From a bacterium (GTDB taxonomy: Bacteria > Zixibacteria > MSB-5A5 > WJJR01), in contig JAKAKI010000082.1 in the NCBI GenBank assembly GCA_021813505.1, positions 1-41,202 of the forward strand: a stretch of DNA of 41,202 nucleotides. The letters run 5' to 3'. Shown here one piece after another: positions 8,301 to 15,549 of the stretch. The notes beneath the pieces are model-generated. The model made no database searches, was not told the DNA's origin, and was given only the letters and a program-made list of their open reading frames with translations. The number at the start of each line of letters is the position of its first letter. Position 1 is the stretch's first letter. Made by a program: the position numbers and the translations under genes.

Positions 8301-11127
8301 CGTTGACGCGGACTTTCCAGTACTTGAGGCCATCGCTCAAACCGGAAAGCAAGTACGTATTGGACGCCACGCCGGATGCGACCAGCCGCGGCGGACTGAC
8401 AGTATCGACATAGACGTCGTAGGTGATGTCGCCGCCACAGGGATCGGTGATCGCATTCCACCCGATGGTGAGAGTCGACGGCTGGCTGGTGGCGCCGTCG
8501 GCTGGGGCGGGAATGCTCGCAGAACTGAGCGTCGATGTGCACAGGGTCGTGAAGCTCCACTCGGACGCCGGGCAGCTCTGGCGATCGTTTGAGGACTTGG
8601 CGCAGACTTTCCAGTAGTACTTTGTGTTCACGACGAGGCCAGTGACGGGATAGGCCGTGGTGCTCAAGTCCGAAGCAACGAGTGGAATCGGTTTGGTTGT
8701 TCCGAAATAGACGTCGTATTTCACCGGGTCACCGCACGGATCGGTGACGGCGGACCAGGTCAGCGTATCGGTCAGGGCATTGCACAGCGCGGCGTCGGCG
8801 GGCACCGGCGCTGCCGGCGACGGCAGCGGGGTAGTGCAACTCGTTGTGAATTCCCACGCGGGACCAAAGACTGAATCACGGCACGGCGCTTTGACGCAAA
8901 CCTTCCACTTGTAGTTTCTGCCCGACAGCAGGCTGCTGACCAGATAGGAATTCTGCGTGATCCCGGGGGCGACACGTGGCAGCGGTTCGCTGGTGCCAAA
9001 GTAGACATCATATGTCACGCTCCCGCCGCAAGGATCGGTGAGCTGGCCCCAGATCAAGGTGAGCGATGCCGGTTGTCCGGTGGCACCGGTCGCGGGAGTC
9101 GGCCCGGCCGGAGTGGCCATCGCAGTCTTGCAGGCCGGAGTGAACTTCCAAATGGTACCAACGGTACGGCGTCCGCATCCGCCTCTGGTGTCGACGCGCC
9201 AGTAATACGGGATGTCGCGGGTAAGCCCGGAGCGGATGTAGGACGCACTCGTCAAATTGGAATCGAGTTTCGGAGGCGGATTGACGGTTCCGAAGTAGAG
9301 GTCGTAAGTCACCGCGCCACCGCACGGATCGGACACCGTGTTCCATGTGAGCGTATCGGTCGTCGCCATACAGGTTGCGTTGTTCAGCGGATGGGGATTT
9401 GACACCGCACCGAGCACACTGATGCAACCCGTGGTGAAATCCCATAGGGGACTGGACGTCTGCCGGTCACGGGATCCGTTGGCGACGATTTTCCAATAGT
9501 ACTTGGTATTGGCAGACATCCCGCCTACGGGATACCAGGTGTTGTCAAGACCGGTGTCCGCCAGCGGCGGTGGATTGGCAGTGCCGAAGTAGATGTCGTA
9601 CGTGACCGTTCCACCACACGAAGGATCGATCACCGCCGACCAAACCAATGTGTCGGAGCCGCCGACACATTGGTCGGTTGCTGCAGGCGTAATCCGTGTT
9701 GGCGCCGGGAGAGGCGCGGAGTTGGTGCAGGTGTATTTGCCAAGAGAGAACGCAAGCAGGCCACCGGTCCCGAGCGTCCTGGTCTCCGCTGCCGGAGTGC
9801 TGAAGCCGCTGACTGAACCGTAAGTGATCGTGTAGCTGCCCGCCGGAGCGTCGGAGACAGACCACGATGTTCCGCCACCCTGGTAGGAGGCGCCGCCGCC
9901 CGATTTGGCGATTGAGAAGGTGGCTTGAAAGTGATTTGTGGTTACGCAAATCTTGCCGCCGTTGCCTTCAATACTATCGATGACCGCATAGGCTTCCTGG
10001 CACACATCGGGCAGAAACGAGTACGCGATCCAGCCATAACCGTTATCGGACCAACCGGTGCCCCATGAGTTGATGATCTTGAAGGCATGGCGCCCTTCGT
10101 TGTATCCGACGATGCACGCGGCCTGGTCCCCGACCAGCGCGCCGCCAGCGCGGGAATAGGCGCTGTCGGCAGGCAGGTGGAAGAAATTCTCGTAGACGCG
10201 GAATCCGATCAGGACTGGAAATCCGCCGGCGAGATGGCGTTTGACGGCATCCGCGTTGGTGAAGTCGACGCGGCTCCAGTTCATGATTCGGTACTTCAGC
10301 GCTTCGGTGTTGGCGCCGGCCGAAGGCTGCAAGAAACAATCGGTGGGATCGTAGGGCATGGTGGCAAGGCTCGCGCACCCTTTTTCCCGCAGAAGATTCA
10401 GGGCGCTTTCGATTGTGCAGTTCTCCTCACATGGGCCGGAAGTGACCGAGGCGATTATCCCCGGCGCAGTGTGGATTTGATTATAGATGTAGGCCGGACT
10501 CAGTTTGTTGGCAACGGTCGAGAAGGTCCAGTTCTTGTGCTCGATTTTCTCCTGGTAACTCTTGAGCGCATAGCCAACCGCCCACCCCACTCCGGAGGCC
10601 TGCATGCCCTGGTCCCCCACCGGTGGCATGGAGGCGGATAAGTCGACTGCAGCGGGAAGGGAGCCGATCCCCGGCGGTGGCATCAGCGGGAACGGGAAGT
10701 ACTGGTTGTCGGGCAGGGGCATGAACCCCAACCCCCGGGGATGGATGCGCGTATTGTGCGCACTCACGATGATCGGGGCCGTGGTACTGTCGTTACTGGC
10801 AACATCAACGGCCTTCACCTGAATCGTGTGGGTGGAGCCATCAGGCAGGAAGGTGCAATCCCAGGGATACGCGTAAGGCGGCGTATTATCTGTATACCGC
10901 AATACACTGTCGATATAGAATTCGACGCGCGCGACGCCATCGGCATCGGTGACGTCGACTTCGATCGTGACAGTATCCTCCACCGGCGAGCCATCGCCCG
11001 GCGCGATAATCGTCACCTCGGGAACGTCAGTTTTGTTCTGCTTTTTGGAACACGTTGACGCCAGAAGCAAGAAGAGCGGCGCCAAAATCCAAATTCGCCA
11101 GCCGGCAAACACTCGTGCAAACCGCAT
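5314..11127 (-). CDS. Giant lipoprotein: Ig-like domain, inactive papain-like domain, about 15 FN3-like modules
   Basis: The product is 1937 aa. A lipoprotein signal peptide ends in the lipobox LLAST with Cys26. Residues 33-122 form an Ig-like domain (VTIIAPGDGSPVEDTVTIEV). Residues about 155-385 have the fold signature of C1A papain-family peptidases: PPVGDQG, then SGVGWAVGYALKSYQE, and IINSWGTGWSDNGYGWIAY. The catalytic Cys position (Q173 plus 6) is Gly179, and the His position before the AACIVGY strand is Gln335; only Gln173 and Asn353 remain. The domain is therefore predicted to bind and not cleave. A short beta domain follows (about 393-465). From about 470 to the end come 15 modules of about 97 aa with the pattern TLxWxxVxDPCGGxVTYDVY, YYWKVxAKG and WxFTTxC. 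Each module has a Cys in DPCG and most have one at the end. There is no C-terminal sorting domain. ATG is preceded by GGGGAGGA. A surface or periplasmic adhesion or scaffold role is inference. Confidence 0.88.
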   Translation of the reverse strand: MRFARVFAGWRIWILAPLFLLLASTCSKKQNKTDVPEVTIIAPGDGSPVEDTVTIEVDVTDADGVARVEFYIDSVLRYTDNTPPYAYPWDCTFLPDGSTHTIQVKAVDVASNDSTTAPIIVSAHNTRIHPRGLGFMPLPDNQYFPFPLMPPPGIGSLPAAVDLSASMPPVGDQGMQASGVGWAVGYALKSYQEKIEHKNWTFSTVANKLSPAYIYNQIHTAPGIIASVTSGPCEENCTIESALNLLREKGCASLATMPYDPTDCFLQPSAGANTEALKYRIMNWSRVDFTNADAVKRHLAGGFPVLIGFRVYENFFHLPADSAYSRAGGALVGDQAACIVGYNEGRHAFKIINSWGTGWSDNGYGWIAYSFLPDVCQEAYAVIDSIEGNGGKICVTTNHFQATFSIAKSGGGASYQGGGTSWSVSDAPAGSYTITYGSVSGFSTPAAETRTLGTGGLLAFSLGKYTCTNSAPLPAPTRITPAATDQCVGGSDTLVWSAVIDPSCGGTVTYDIYFGTANPPPLADTGLDNTWYPVGGMSANTKYYWKIVANGSRDRQTSSPLWDFTTGCISVLGAVSNPHPLNNATCMATTDTLTWNTVSDPCGGAVTYDLYFGTVNPPPKLDSNLTSASYIRSGLTRDIPYYWRVDTRGGCGRRTVGTIWKFTPACKTAMATPAGPTPATGATGQPASLTLIWGQLTDPCGGSVTYDVYFGTSEPLPRVAPGITQNSYLVSSLLSGRNYKWKVCVKAPCRDSVFGPAWEFTTSCTTPLPSPAAPVPADAALCNALTDTLTWSAVTDPCGDPVKYDVYFGTTKPIPLVASDLSTTAYPVTGLVVNTKYYWKVCAKSSNDRQSCPASEWSFTTLCTSTLSSASIPAPADGATSQPSTLTIGWNAITDPCGGDITYDVYVDTVSPPRLVASGVASNTYLLSGLSDGLKYWKVRVNGVCDRHAESPVWSFRVGCVGALPTPAGPDPESGATGQPSSLTLHWGAVVDPCGDTVKYDVYFGFPTNPPLVTSNLRNNWYSVSGLSASSKYYWKVVAKGTKSRQTFGPVWNFTTVCPELAAPSGPSPIDGATCNALVDTLTWTAVTDPCGAVTYDVYFGDPLILRATGLTVNRYVPSNLSANTKYNWKICVNGTDDRQTCGPVWSLTSGCPRPLPAPTVVAPLNNATGRPTTDTLSWSAIPDSCGNAVTYEIYFDTVASPKLVEATWNSTKYPLSGLVAYKKYYWKICARGTGGCKTCGTSVWNFTTGCPPLTAPSAPNPADGATSQPVNLNLQWVSSHDSCGGQITYDVYFDTLASPGMIAAGMVSNFYSVIGLHTNKVYFWKVVAHGTNGRTTSSPIWDFTTTCPDLLPAPATPIPADSAGCQAKPDTICWNAVVDPCGDAVTYDVYLGKTNPPAKIDSGLTVSKYHPAGLNDTTVYFWKVCAKGSRNRQTCSNVWRFTTKCPKSLAVPSDPAPADSADDRPTIDTLRWDPVVDSCGKPVTYDVYFGDADPPVLVSANQSANSRPVSMTTTKKYYWKVCAKGSGACTSCSDVWVFNTACAALPAPGTPNPADGALCQSRKPTFTWGAVIDSCLSPVTYEVYLDTLNPPVAKIDSNLNVNTITSDSLEANRKYYWKVCANGTGGRKTCSAVWSFNTGCPTALPAPAGPIPANDSLCNLLVDTLRWSAVTDPCGDSVHYDVYFGTANPPPKVDSNRITTSYTKSGLSNNTKYYWKVVAKSTGGCQTSSAIWTFSTLCTKGIGSPTLIQPDSGQKCVPFAVVDLNWTPVVDTCGGPILYDLLWDTDESVVANQFNLDTNFAQLSNLEPNQIHYWQVRARASCGRTTYSPKWNFTTFCTTSMANPANPVPAIGASGQSRTATLSWDAVTDPCGGAVKYDVYVGVASPPTGLVLENLTAPTGTLLQQPASTVIYWRVVVKRPCGGNLEGPIWNFTTGP

Positions 11128-11553
11128 GGTCGTCCTCCCCGGTCAACTCAACACTCCGTGAGTAGTCCCCTGCCCCGCCGGATGTAACGGCCGGCCGGGC
11201 CGATTTTCTGAAAGGAGCTGGGTGAGGGTGCCGGTCAGCAAAGAGAATGCGCGCTGAAGGAGATTCAATCCCACCGGGAAGCCCGTTGAATGGAATCGCC
11301 TGCCAACCCTGCTGATGGACACCAACACAAGAGCACCTCCTCTAATGTGTGCCACAAACAACTGCCGCTGCGACGGTGAGGATAAGTATGGGCAGGCGTT
11401 GAGTCAATTGCAAAATCGACAAACAATCAATTGGGATGAATTGCAGCCGATTGCAGAAACACCGGAACGGCCGTGGCGAGGCCAACCCGCCTCACACGGA
11501 GGGGTCCGGCGCCCACACGGGACGGCCTGTCAATGATACCGGCGCCGGCCGGA
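11128..11553. other. Intergenic region upstream of the giant lipoprotein gene
   Basis: I find no gene in these 426 bases. They hold the ribosome-binding site of the lipoprotein gene (GGGGAGGA just before its ATG), a candidate promoter at 11379-11407, and GC-rich inverted repeats near 11545-11565 at the 3' end of the next minus-strand gene. The stretch 11400-11460 is AT-richer than its surroundings, as expected for a promoter zone. Confidence 0.5.
11379..11407 (-). promoter_or_regulatory. Candidate sigma-70 promoter for the giant lipoprotein gene
   Basis: On the minus strand, TTGACT (plus 11402-11407) and TATCCT (plus 11379-11384) are separated by 17 bases. The -35 box matches consensus at 5 of 6 positions and the -10 box at 4 of 6. 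The leader would be about 245 nt, which is long, so another start site nearer the gene is possible. Confidence 0.35.
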
Positions 11554-12219
11554 TTACTCCGGCAGGATACTAAATATAATCCCAGCGGTGATATTCAGAT
11601 AGCGCGTGCTCTGGTTCCTCGTGAACACGTTGTGGAGAATCGCGTCCAGAGAGAGCCGTGTCGCCGGGCCGAGGCGCACAAGCATTCCCGGCCCGGCATT
11701 GATGCCGATGTCGGTCTTGCTCTGATTGCGCGGCACCTCCTGGGACATGCCGTTGGTTCCATGGACCAAGTAGCTGGTGGAAAACTTGTTAACATACGCG
11801 CCGGCCCCAAAGTGGCCGAAAAAATTGACGGCCGCCTCGGGCATCAGGTAGTAGCGGACATGGCCGGTGAACGCCAGCGTCTTCCAGGAAAACCTGGGAT
11901 CGATATCGTATCCCTGCAGGTGCAGACTCTGGCGCAACTCGGTGGAGCGCATGGGCTGGGAATTGTAGTCCAACCCGCCGCCGACCGAAACACGACGGCT
12001 CACCATCTTATCCACGCTGGCGCCGAGGGCCCAGCCGGTTCGGACATCATCCTTGAGATACGACCAGGTGCGTCCCGTGATCGGATAATCGCCGATCGGC
12101 AGACCCAGGCTGCCACGAATCCCGATCATCAGTTCGCGTTTGACGACATCCGCCGCCGCTGGGGAGATGCCCAGCAGGACAATTGACAGCGTGAGGAGTA
12201 CGATAGACTTGAAGCGCAT
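11554..12219 (-). CDS. Exported outer-membrane beta-barrel-like protein
   Basis: The product is 221 aa. I chose ATG 12219 because it follows AAGGAGGGATGGTCC and opens a clear Sec signal peptide (MRFKSIVLLTLSIVLLGISP, then AAA-D). An upstream in-frame extension would run through the neighbouring gene. The mature part alternates polar and aromatic residues in strands such as GWALGASVDKMVSRRVSVGG, LAFTGHVRYYLMPEAAVNFF and RLSLDAILHNVF, as in 8-stranded OmpA/OmpW-like barrels. The function is unknown. It lies between two other exported barrel-like genes and the giant lipoprotein gene, all on the minus strand, but each is separated by more than 100 bp, so co-transcription is not assured. Confidence 0.75.
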   Translation of the reverse strand: MRFKSIVLLTLSIVLLGISPAAADVVKRELMIGIRGSLGLPIGDYPITGRTWSYLKDDVRTGWALGASVDKMVSRRVSVGGGLDYNSQPMRSTELRQSLHLQGYDIDPRFSWKTLAFTGHVRYYLMPEAAVNFFGHFGAGAYVNKFSTSYLVHGTNGMSQEVPRNQSKTDIGINAGPGMLVRLGPATRLSLDAILHNVFTRNQSTRYLNITAGIIFSILPE

Positions 12220-12250
12220 TGGACCATCCCTCCTTGAACCCGACACTGAG

Positions 12251-12256
12251 ATAATA
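12251..12256 (-). promoter_or_regulatory. Candidate -10 box for the 221-aa barrel gene
   Basis: On the minus strand, TATTAT lies about 32 bases upstream of the ATG at 12219, just before the ribosome-binding site. No convincing -35 box is present at 17-base spacing (the hexamer there is GAATTG). Confidence 0.25.
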
Positions 12257-12323
12257 CACTTGAGCGGGTGGGGCAATTCCCATTTTCGGGGAGTGGGCGA
12301 ACCAGAAAGAGCGGACGATTGGC

Positions 12324-12361
12324 GCGAAAAAGAAACCGCCCGGGCTTTGAGTCCCGGGCGG
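12324..12361 (-). terminator. Rho-independent terminator of the 171-aa barrel gene
   Basis: On the minus strand a 9-bp stem, CCGCCCGGG/CCCGGGCGG (plus 12336-12361), with an 8-base loop is followed by TTTCTTTTTCGC. It starts 25 bp beyond the stop codon of the gene at 12387-12902 and separates it from the next barrel gene. Confidence 0.85.
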
Positions 12362-12386
12362 CGGAAAAGCGGATTTCGCTGCGGAC

Positions 12387-12902
12387 TTACTTGTTGCCCC
12401 AGATCCACCAGCGGAGCGTGAGGCTCGCGGCGGAATTGATGCTCGCGTAGCTCTTCCCAGACGCGCTGCCCTTCTCGCCAACGATCGTCACATCCGGACC
12501 CCATTGGCCAACGATGGAAACATTGTCGGCCAACTTCGCGGTTCCACCGACGAATACGCCAAGAGAGAAGTTCGTGTACGAGTCGCCTACCTTCGGAGAA
12601 ACGATGGCCACACCAGCGCGCCCGCCAAATAGCGGCTTGGTATCGCCTTCGCCCATCTCTTTCTCGAAACTGGCACCGAGACCGAGTCTTGTACCGGGGG
12701 TCGGTCCATCGTCGCCCTGCCAGTCAATCATAACCACCGGCTGGAAGACCATTCCCTCACCGAACGTGATGGGCAACGCAAAGACACCGGGGATCCCGCC
12801 GCCTTCCCACATCACTGCCACACCCATCTGGGCGCTGGACACCGACGCGGTGGCCAGGATGGCCAGGGCTGTCGTGGCAATGATCAATCCGATCCGTTTC
12901 AT
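12387..12902 (-). CDS. Exported beta-barrel-like protein
   Basis: The product is 171 aa. ATG 12902 is chosen because AAAGGAGGGTTC precedes it and a Sec signal peptide follows at once (MKRIGLIIATTALAILATAS, cleavage after SSA-Q). The mature protein has short Gly/Val/aromatic strands, for example GVAVMWEGGGIPGVFALPIT, GTRLGLGASFEKEM and FSLGVFVGGTAKLADNVSIV, typical of a small outer-membrane barrel. It ends LRWWIWGNK. There are no recognisable catalytic motifs. A candidate promoter lies about 60 bp upstream and a strong terminator lies downstream, so it is probably a single-gene unit. Confidence 0.75.
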   Translation of the reverse strand: MKRIGLIIATTALAILATASVSSAQMGVAVMWEGGGIPGVFALPITFGEGMVFQPVVMIDWQGDDGPTPGTRLGLGASFEKEMGEGDTKPLFGGRAGVAIVSPKVGDSYTNFSLGVFVGGTAKLADNVSIVGQWGPDVTIVGEKGSASGKSYASINSAASLTLRWWIWGNK

Positions 12903-12969
12903 GAACCCTCCTTTTTGGTGACGTTGGTTTTTCGTTTTCACCACAGAAACTCTCGCCGTGGTTGGCGGG

Positions 12970-12998
12970 AGTTAAGAGTGGAGGGCGAAAGCTGTCAA
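12970..12998 (-). promoter_or_regulatory. Candidate sigma-70 promoter for the 171-aa barrel gene
   Basis: On the minus strand a perfect TTGACA (plus 12993-12998) is followed after 17 bases by TTAACT (plus 12970-12975), a weak -10 box. The predicted start is about 60 nt upstream of the ATG at 12902. Confidence 0.4.
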
Positions 12999-13136
12999 GA
13001 CATGTTTTTGCGCGGCAAGGCGATATGCGGAAAGAAATCGACTGGCAGACCCGATTGCAACACGCAAATGGCTGCGCTACAGCAGGTTAGGCAATCACTT
13101 CAATTTCTATCCGATTCGAGCCGGATTGCTTCGAGA

Positions 13137-13874
13137 CTATTTCACCATAAGCGTCAGTCCGGCACGAAGTTCCCACCAGGTCGTATTGGACTTCTGATGG
13201 TCTTCGAGCACAGTTTCGCTCGTGCCGTCCTTAAGGTACGCGATCTCCGTCAATTTGGAGCCCTTCGTGGAAATCCTTCGTAATCGCGGCTCGAAGCTGA
13301 ACGCCAGGGTATTGCTCACAGGGATCAGGACACCAATCCCCCCGGTGATGGCCAGGGAGGTGTTGACACTGAACTTTACGTAGCTAATCAACGAGTCTTC
13401 CCGGGAGTTGATTCGCGCGCGCGGCCCTCCCATTCCCACCGCGAAGAGAGCATAGGGTTTCCAGTGCGCAAACCCTCCCGGCCAGAATGCCCGCATCCAC
13501 ACCTGGCCGAGCAGCACGCTCGTGCGTGCGGAATTCGGATCGGAGTTAGGTCCGATATCCGCGTTGCCGAAGTCCATCGGGAAACGCAAGTATTCTCCCG
13601 AGATTCCGGCGGTGAAGAGGTCATTGAACGCGTAGCCAAAATCCAGCCCCGCGTCAAAGCCGGTCTTGTGGCCGGCGTGATTCGTGGCAGGATCCGGCGT
13701 ACCGAAGCGCCCGGTTGGAAAGGCAAGCGCGGCCGATGGCCAGATGAGTTTGTTGTGTGCCAGCGTGAGGCTGCCGGCTCTGGCAACCGACGGCAGAATC
13801 GCCGCCGCCACAAGCAAGATCACGCCAAAGCGCAGAAGTTTTGTCGGGAGAGCCGGGTACGTGCGAGCGTTCAT
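13137..13874 (-). CDS. Exported outer-membrane beta-barrel-like protein
   Basis: The product is 245 aa. ATG 13874 (MNARTYP) follows GGAGGATGTG. An in-frame ATG 12 bases upstream overlaps that ribosome-binding site, so the shorter start is preferred. The signal peptide is about 30 residues (FGVILLVAAAILPSVARA-G). The mature part has strand-like segments such as GFDAGLDFGYAFNDLFTAGI, VWMRAFWPGGFAHWKPYALF and LAFSFEPRLRRI, ending in TWWELRAGLTLMVK. This resembles the outer-membrane protein beta-barrel (OmpW/porin-like) superfamily. The substrate is unknown. It is the first of three barrel genes in a minus-strand run. Confidence 0.75.
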   Translation of the reverse strand: MNARTYPALPTKLLRFGVILLVAAAILPSVARAGSLTLAHNKLIWPSAALAFPTGRFGTPDPATNHAGHKTGFDAGLDFGYAFNDLFTAGISGEYLRFPMDFGNADIGPNSDPNSARTSVLLGQVWMRAFWPGGFAHWKPYALFAVGMGGPRARINSREDSLISYVKFSVNTSLAITGGIGVLIPVSNTLAFSFEPRLRRISTKGSKLTEIAYLKDGTSETVLEDHQKSNTTWWELRAGLTLMVK

Positions 13875-14091
13875 CACATCCTCCATGGGGAAGTGCAAGC
13901 AACAGCCGCCGGTCTGCGAGCGCAAGGCGAGAGTTGTCGCACTGGTGGATGGCCGGAATCTGGAAAGAAGATGTGCTGAAGTCGGGAGCTCCCTCTTGGG
14001 CTCTCCCCCGCAACACCACGGATGGCCCGTGCGGACGAGCCATCACGCTGGAGAGTGATTATGGAAGGGTTGCCGCTGCGGAGCCGGACCG

Positions 14092-14496
14092 TTAGTACCG
14101 GTTCGCCAGCTCCAGAAGCGAGCGTTTCTTGTACAGCGCGAACATCTGGTGCCGTCCCTCGAGAATCAGGTCGCGGACGGCGCAGTTGTTCTTTTTGCCG
14201 CAGTCACGGCGATTGACGACGCATTTGATCGGATCGGCATCGCCCTGAATCGCCGCGATGATCTCGGCGACGTTGATGCGTTTGGGCGGCTTTGCCAGCG
14301 AGAAGCCGCCGCGGACGCCGCGGTGAGAACGCACCAGCCCGGCGCGGGTGAGGTTCTGGAAGATCTTGGCCAGAAATTTCTCCGGCACGCTCTGGGCTTG
14401 TGAAATCTCGCGCAAAGTGGCGACGCCGCTGGGCGGTTGTTTGGCCAGGTAGATGACGCCGAACAGTCCGTATTCTTCCGCTTTGGTAAACTGCAT
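14092..14496 (-). CDS. Rrf2-family transcriptional regulator with three-Cys cluster
   Basis: The product is 134 aa, the normal length for IscR/NsrR/RirA-type regulators. The N-terminal winged helix is clear: MQFTKAEEYGLFGVIYLA, then LREISQAQSVPEKFLAKIFQ and VRSHRGVRGGFSLAKPP. Cysteines C92, C99 and C105 (spacing C-x6-C-x5-C) lie where family members hold a [2Fe-2S] or [4Fe-4S] cluster, so it probably senses iron-sulphur status, oxidants or nitric oxide. It is divergent from the pilin operon, with 600 bp between them. A 22-bp palindrome at 14668-14689 upstream may be its own operator. Its targets are not known. The minus-strand beta-barrel genes and the plus-strand pilins are both candidates. 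Confidence 0.9.
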   Translation of the reverse strand: MQFTKAEEYGLFGVIYLAKQPPSGVATLREISQAQSVPEKFLAKIFQNLTRAGLVRSHRGVRGGFSLAKPPKRINVAEIIAAIQGDADPIKCVVNRRDCGKKNNCAVRDLILEGRHQMFALYKKRSLLELANRY

Positions 14497-15096
14497 TGCT
14501 TACCCCCTTCCCCGAGCCGACTCCATGCCCTTCGAAACGTTCATCGTGTGCACAATTCTCACAGGCAATGCTGGCAACCGGACTCTGACCGGCTTAGTGC
14601 TCTGACCTGCATACGTACGAGTCCCGGCCAACTATGAGAAAATGATAACGAACTACCCATCTTGTCAAGGTATTCCCTCCAAAATACCTCTCTTTTTGTC
14701 AAAACCGGAGTTACCCAGTCTTAAAAAATTGTCAGTTAGTCAAAGAAGGGTTTTGCGGGAATGTGCAACGCCAGCGGTTGCATTGAGACCTACTGCCGGA
14801 GCAGCGGTGGCGACCCGAATCCACGCTACGGGGGACAAACTCGTAGCGATTACTGAATCGGTTCGGAAATTGAGTTGAGTTTCCTCCTCTATAGTTGTCC
14901 ACCGGCAAGAAGTGGGCAATGCCCCATACCCATGGGGCGATCCGGCAACAGAATTGCGACACGCGATCTCTCATTTCGCCACTGCCATCAATCGCGGCAG
15001 TCCAACCTCATGCCCGGCATGAACCTCCTTGCTGGGGCAAGTTCGCGGCAGTTCGGGCACAACAGTTACAACTATTGCGGCGGGAGCAAACGACAA
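14497..15096. other. Divergent regulatory region between Rrf2 gene and first pilin module
   Basis: These 600 bases hold no convincing gene. On the Rrf2 side are a minus-strand TTGACA (plus 14663-14668), TATCAT (plus 14642-14647) and the 22-bp palindrome. Further right lie TGCAAC/GTTGCA (14764-14782) and a GCCCCAT/ATGGGGC hairpin near 14922-14939. TATAGT at 14890-14895 is the only -10-like box pointing toward the pilin genes, and it lacks a good -35. No sigma-54 or sigma-28 box was found on the plus strand. Confidence 0.45.
14642..14689 (-). promoter_or_regulatory. Rrf2 gene promoter with palindromic operator candidate
   Basis: The palindrome AGGTATT-N8-AATACCT (plus 14668-14689) abuts a perfect minus-strand -35 box TTGACA (plus 14663-14668). 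A -10-like TATCAT lies 15 bases further on (plus 14642-14647), a slightly short spacing. The arrangement suits autoregulation by the adjacent Rrf2 protein. Confidence 0.45.
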
Positions 15097-15489
15097 ATGA
15101 AAAGATTCTTGCGGCAGTTTCGTTGGAGGTGCGCTGCGAGGGGGACACGGGGCATCACCCTGGTGGAGGTTCTGGCCGCCATGACGATTCTGGCGCTGGG
15201 ACTTCTGGCGTTGATGCCGATGGCGGTGACGACGATTTCCGCCAACGGGATCGCCCGTGAAACACGCGGCGCAATGGAACAGATTCAAAACCGGATGGAG
15301 CGCTTCCGGCTCCAGGATTCGGTCGTGGCCGGCACGGAGATCGACTCGACATCGGGGATGAGCACATCCTGGTGGACCGAAGACGCCGGCACCAACCTGA
15401 AGAAACTGGTGATCGAAGTGAATTGGGCGGGCGACGACGGCATGGCCCATCGCCAGCGCGGGTCGGCGCTGCTCTACAAGAAATCATAG
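15097..15489 (+). CDS. Type IV pilus minor pilin, PilV-like (module 1)
   Basis: The product is 130 aa. It is a prepilin with a basic leader, cleavage after Gly19 (RG-ITLVEVLAAM) and Glu at mature position 5, then a hydrophobic helix (LAAMTILALGLLALMPMAVT). The PilD peptidase would process it. PilV-like proteins join the minor-pilin priming complex at the pilus tip. ATG 15097 is preceded by GGCGGGAG; earlier in-frame starts would put about 75 residues before the prepilin leader. It is the first gene of a pilV-pilW-pilX trio and is followed by a 7-bp tandem repeat. A paralogue is at 18611-19018. Confidence 0.85.
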   Translation: MKRFLRQFRWRCAARGTRGITLVEVLAAMTILALGLLALMPMAVTTISANGIARETRGAMEQIQNRMERFRLQDSVVAGTEIDSTSGMSTSWWTEDAGTNLKKLVIEVNWAGDDGMAHRQRGSALLYKKS

Positions 15490-15523
15490 GGGCAAGGGGC
15501 AAGGGGCAAGGGGCAAGGGGCAA
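15489..15523 (+). repeat. Five perfect tandem copies of a 7-bp unit (GGGGCAA)
   Basis: The unit GGGGCAA is repeated five times from the last base of the pilV stop codon into the pilV-pilW spacer, followed by a degenerate copy (AGGGCGG) that leads into GGAGGAAG, the presumed ribosome-binding site of the next gene. Unit length 7 is not a multiple of 3, but the repeat is outside the reading frames. Copy number could alter spacing or mRNA structure. Confidence 0.9.
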
Positions 15524-15549
15524 AGGGCGGAGGAAGTACGGGAAAGCCA

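Noticed and set aside
11473-12186. 237-codon plus-strand frame opposite the 221-aa barrel gene
   Set aside because: The minus-strand frame has a ribosome-binding site, signal peptide and strand pattern. The plus-strand frame has none of these.
14497-15096. Cyclic-di-GMP riboswitch upstream of the pilin operon
   Set aside because: I looked for the conserved GEMM core around the leader hairpins and did not find it. Only simple stems are visible.
14875-15096. N-terminal extension of the first PilV-like protein
   Set aside because: About 75 residues would precede the prepilin leader, which is incompatible with a short leader peptide. ATG 15097 gives a normal leader.
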